In this document: positions 61,716-64,000 of the stretch, in pieces
Position numbering within the stretch: position 1 is the stretch's first letter
Layout: the number at the start of each line of letters is the position of its first letter
Source of the DNA: Alnus glutinosa
Taxonomy: Eukaryota > Streptophyta > Magnoliopsida > Fagales > Betulaceae
NCBI RefSeq assembly: GCF_958979055.1
Contig: NC_084886.1
Coordinates: forward strand, 6,958,154 to 7,022,153
DNA length: 64,000 nt
Reading direction: 5' to 3'
The notes under the pieces: model-generated
What the model was told of the DNA's origin: nothing
Databases searched by the model: none
What the model saw: only the letters and a program-made list of their open reading frames with translations
Program-made: the position numbers and the translations under genes

Positions 61716-62438
61716 TATTTTATTAAAAAAAAAAAAATGTTTTTGAGAGGTAGCTAGCTACTCAGGAGTCAGGACACACGTCTGTATCCTAGATGAGGTT
61801 TTGGTTCAATTTGTGGGACATATGCGAAAAGATTCTTCTAATTTTCGTGTCAACGTTGGTAACCTTGCCAATTCAATGAAGAAAATGGTGATTGCGCAGC
61901 CTGAAAATAATTTCCCCAAGTTTCGGAGCAGAGAAAAATGTGGACAGATCCAAGTCTCTAGCAATACAAATTCTTCACATGCGCCATCCGCGGCATGACT
62001 CGGGTTTGTATTTTGTAAGATAGTCTAAGAAATTAAAAAGAAATCATTTAAAAGAAAATAACCATTTGCTAGAAGACCAAACTTCAGCACGGTGCAACTA
62101 TAAGTTATAACCTTCTCCTTTATTATCATATACATACAACACACACACATAGTTCTAATTGGAAAATTCAAAGAAAAAAGAAGATTGGGTAAGAAAAACG
62201 CCATTATCAATCATATTAGTACTTGAAAAGATAAAATCCAAAAAAAAAAAAAAAAAAACATAATTCAAAAACATTTATGACAATTTTCTGGATAAAAAAG
62301 CTTATCTTCGATTACATGGAGGATTACAATGAATCAATTTAAAAAGATAAAGAAGGAAGACATGGAGGCATACATACAAATGTCAACAGCCTCCTCCCAA
62401 AAAGCGTTAAGAAAAACTCCAATCTGTTTATCAAGCCT
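60831..62438. other. Gene-free stretch and bL19 3' UTR
   Basis: Contains the second copy of the dispersed repeat with an embedded (AT)n run, a long T-run followed by an A-run (61679-61737), and AT-rich DNA. About 62230-62438 is probable 3' UTR of the bL19 gene. No gene called. Confidence 0.4.
61311..61521 (+). repeat. Dispersed direct repeat, copy 2, with (AT)n expansion
   Basis: Same sequence as 58216-58390, but interrupted at 61411-61468 by a ~58-bp AT microsatellite where copy 1 has only ACATAG and a T-run. Confidence 0.85.
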
Positions 62439-64000
62439 CTAGTGCTTCTTAAGTGCGTTCATTTTGTCCCTGAGATAGTAAAGCTTGGCTCTCCTCACTT
62501 TCTTCTTGTCCAGCACCTTTATCTCCTTAATGTTTGGTGAATACCTGTCATGCATTTCCCAATTCTTTGCCCATTATCAACATAAAACAAACCATGAGGC
62601 AGCAACCACATACATGTGACAACTTCACTAAAAAAGGGGACAAACTACACATACATACCCAGCTGAAAACAAGTAGAACAAGCAAAAGCTATATTTCTCA
62701 GCAAATATACCAAATAACCAAGTGTTTTCTTCTCAGAACACTCAGAAGCAAGTTAAACCTCTTGTGCAACTTAATATTGATTCCACAAAGAGCCAAGCAA
62801 TAATGCATAATTTAGATAATAAATTAATAAATTTTCTTTCATCTCTTTTTTTTAGAACAAGTGCATGTGAATCCATTTGTCGCAACAGAACTACATATAC
62901 TCATATACACATCAGATTTGTTCAAAGATAAGCACCACCAATCTTTTCCTGCAAGTCTGTTTATTAGAAGATCAATTACAAATCAGCACTTTATTACAAA
63001 TCTTATTATGTTATTACTTATCAAAAAAAGTACAAATCAGCACTTTTACTGTTGCATCCACATCTGTGCACGACCAGTTCTTTTTATCTTTCCAAAGTTA
63101 AAAATATATACATAGATACTCTTCTCTACAGGATATCAAGACCTAATCAACAACAAATTATGCATATAAACATGACTGTTTGCACTATCTAATGTTGACT
63201 AAGGATGCTTCTGCGGGATGTTATGCAACCGACAAGTCCTTTTATCAAGAGTTGAGTAGTGTCTAATTGTAAGTGCTAGGCCCCAGCAAAAACACAGGAA
63301 GCTTATTTTCTAGTTCAAAGCAGAAAATCCAATCCATATTGGATGGACATCTTTAGCCAATAAAACAAAAACTCCAAAATACTTACAGTGGGAAGAGTGA
63401 TTCAACTCCAACCCCAGCTACTAGCCTCCTTAATCTAAATGTACTATTTAAACCAGCGTTACGTCTTGCTATAACAATGCCTTTCAGAATTGAAACACGT
63501 CGCTTGTTCTCAGGCACTTCCTGTTGATATGAAGGATCATAAACAATTAATTTCGTTCACAAACCCCTCATCTGTGACCAACATAATATGGACAACATCC
63601 CCTTAAAAAGAACTTGGCATACCACTTTGAGTTGCACAATATAACCAGGCTTTATATCAGGCATTTCTCTCTTTGCCCTCACTTCCTCTACAGCTTCCTT
63701 ATCTAGAATCTGTGAAGCACAATACCAACCACTATCAAAATGACGAAAAAGAAGAAGTTATTGTTAATCTCCAATAATACCAATGTCAAGATGCATGCCT
63801 GCATTATGTGCTTGGCAGTTTTATCGAGCCTCTTAAATTTGATGCGGGGAGCTACATCAGAGACACACGCAGAAGAATCCTGTGAAGCCGATTCAACAAG
63901 ATTTTCTGCCGTTGAAATGCACCTGCGAGTGAAAGGAGGCATCACAGCTGCCCATTGAAACAAATCTGGCCTAGAACTTCTGCATGCCACTGATACCGAC
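62439..64000 (-). CDS. Organellar ribosomal protein bL19, mitochondrial type (5' end outside window)
   Basis: Large-subunit ribosomal protein at the subunit interface of bacterial-type ribosomes. Exons on the minus strand: 64000(or beyond)-63799, 63709-63623, 63520-63387 and 62544-62439 (stop TAG). The joined protein runs [117 protein letters not shown] and ends NALKKH. The [15 protein letters not shown] and [13 protein letters not shown] blocks identify bL19. [10 protein letters not shown] and the ending favour the mitochondrial over the chloroplast paralogue. The N-terminal region ([12 protein letters not shown]) fits a transit peptide, but the start codon is beyond the edge. Intron 1 appears to use a GC donor (CAG|GCATGC at 63798). 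Confidence 0.92.

Noticed and set aside
1..64000. CRISPR arrays, operons, rRNA, tRNA and well-known plant microRNAs
   Set aside because: None seen by eye; a covariance-model or cloverleaf scan would be needed to exclude a tRNA or snoRNA.

Overview
The window is plant nuclear DNA from a eudicot. The evidence is widely spaced genes with canonical GT-AG introns, plant-specific families (WRKY, QALGGH-type C2H2, SNAP33), AT-rich intergenic DNA with long A/T runs, and many plant-type transposon remnants (copia, hAT, CACTA, MULE and foldback elements). A woody rosid would fit, but that is an inference; nothing in the window identifies a species.

Six genes can be assigned confidently from left to right. 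SNAP33-type Qb+Qc SNARE: minus strand, five coding exons, 2001-4942. WRKY57-type group IIc transcription factor: plus strand, three exons, 22965-26383. Four-finger C2H2 protein with a C-terminal EAR motif: minus strand, one coding exon, 38990-40585. ELM2/SANT-like chromatin protein: minus strand, two coding exons, 44425-46171. UDP-glucose 6-dehydrogenase: minus strand, one coding exon behind a leader intron, 50615-52057. Organellar (mitochondrial-type) ribosomal protein bL19: minus strand, cut by the right edge, 62439-64000. A terminal exon of an unrecognised membrane-type protein lies at the left edge (245-573, plus), and an isolated last exon lies at 49361-49610 (minus). The genes are unrelated housekeeping or regulatory genes, each with its own promoter; nothing suggests an operon or biosynthetic cluster.

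Between the genes: 6-22 kb is a gene-free transposon graveyard (decayed copia reverse transcriptase, a MULE-type MITE with a near-perfect 9-bp target duplication, a TIR element with a 302-bp internal duplication, solitary CACTA-type ends, interleaved inverted repeats). 29.5-38.9 kb holds a complete non-autonomous CACTA-type element with a 3-bp TTA duplication and foldback elements. 47.8-50.1 kb holds two foldback elements and the orphan exon. 53.5-61.5 kb holds a truncated hAT element with an internal 1.8-kb tandem duplication, a candidate solo LTR, a MITE and a dispersed direct repeat.

I found no CRISPR, operon or clearly new biochemical system. The most checkable unusual points are a GC-AG intron in the bL19 gene, a perfect 47-bp-arm foldback with two diverged relatives nearby, the internally duplicated hAT element whose BED finger lacks a zinc-binding histidine, the orphan exon, and the unrecognised left-edge protein.
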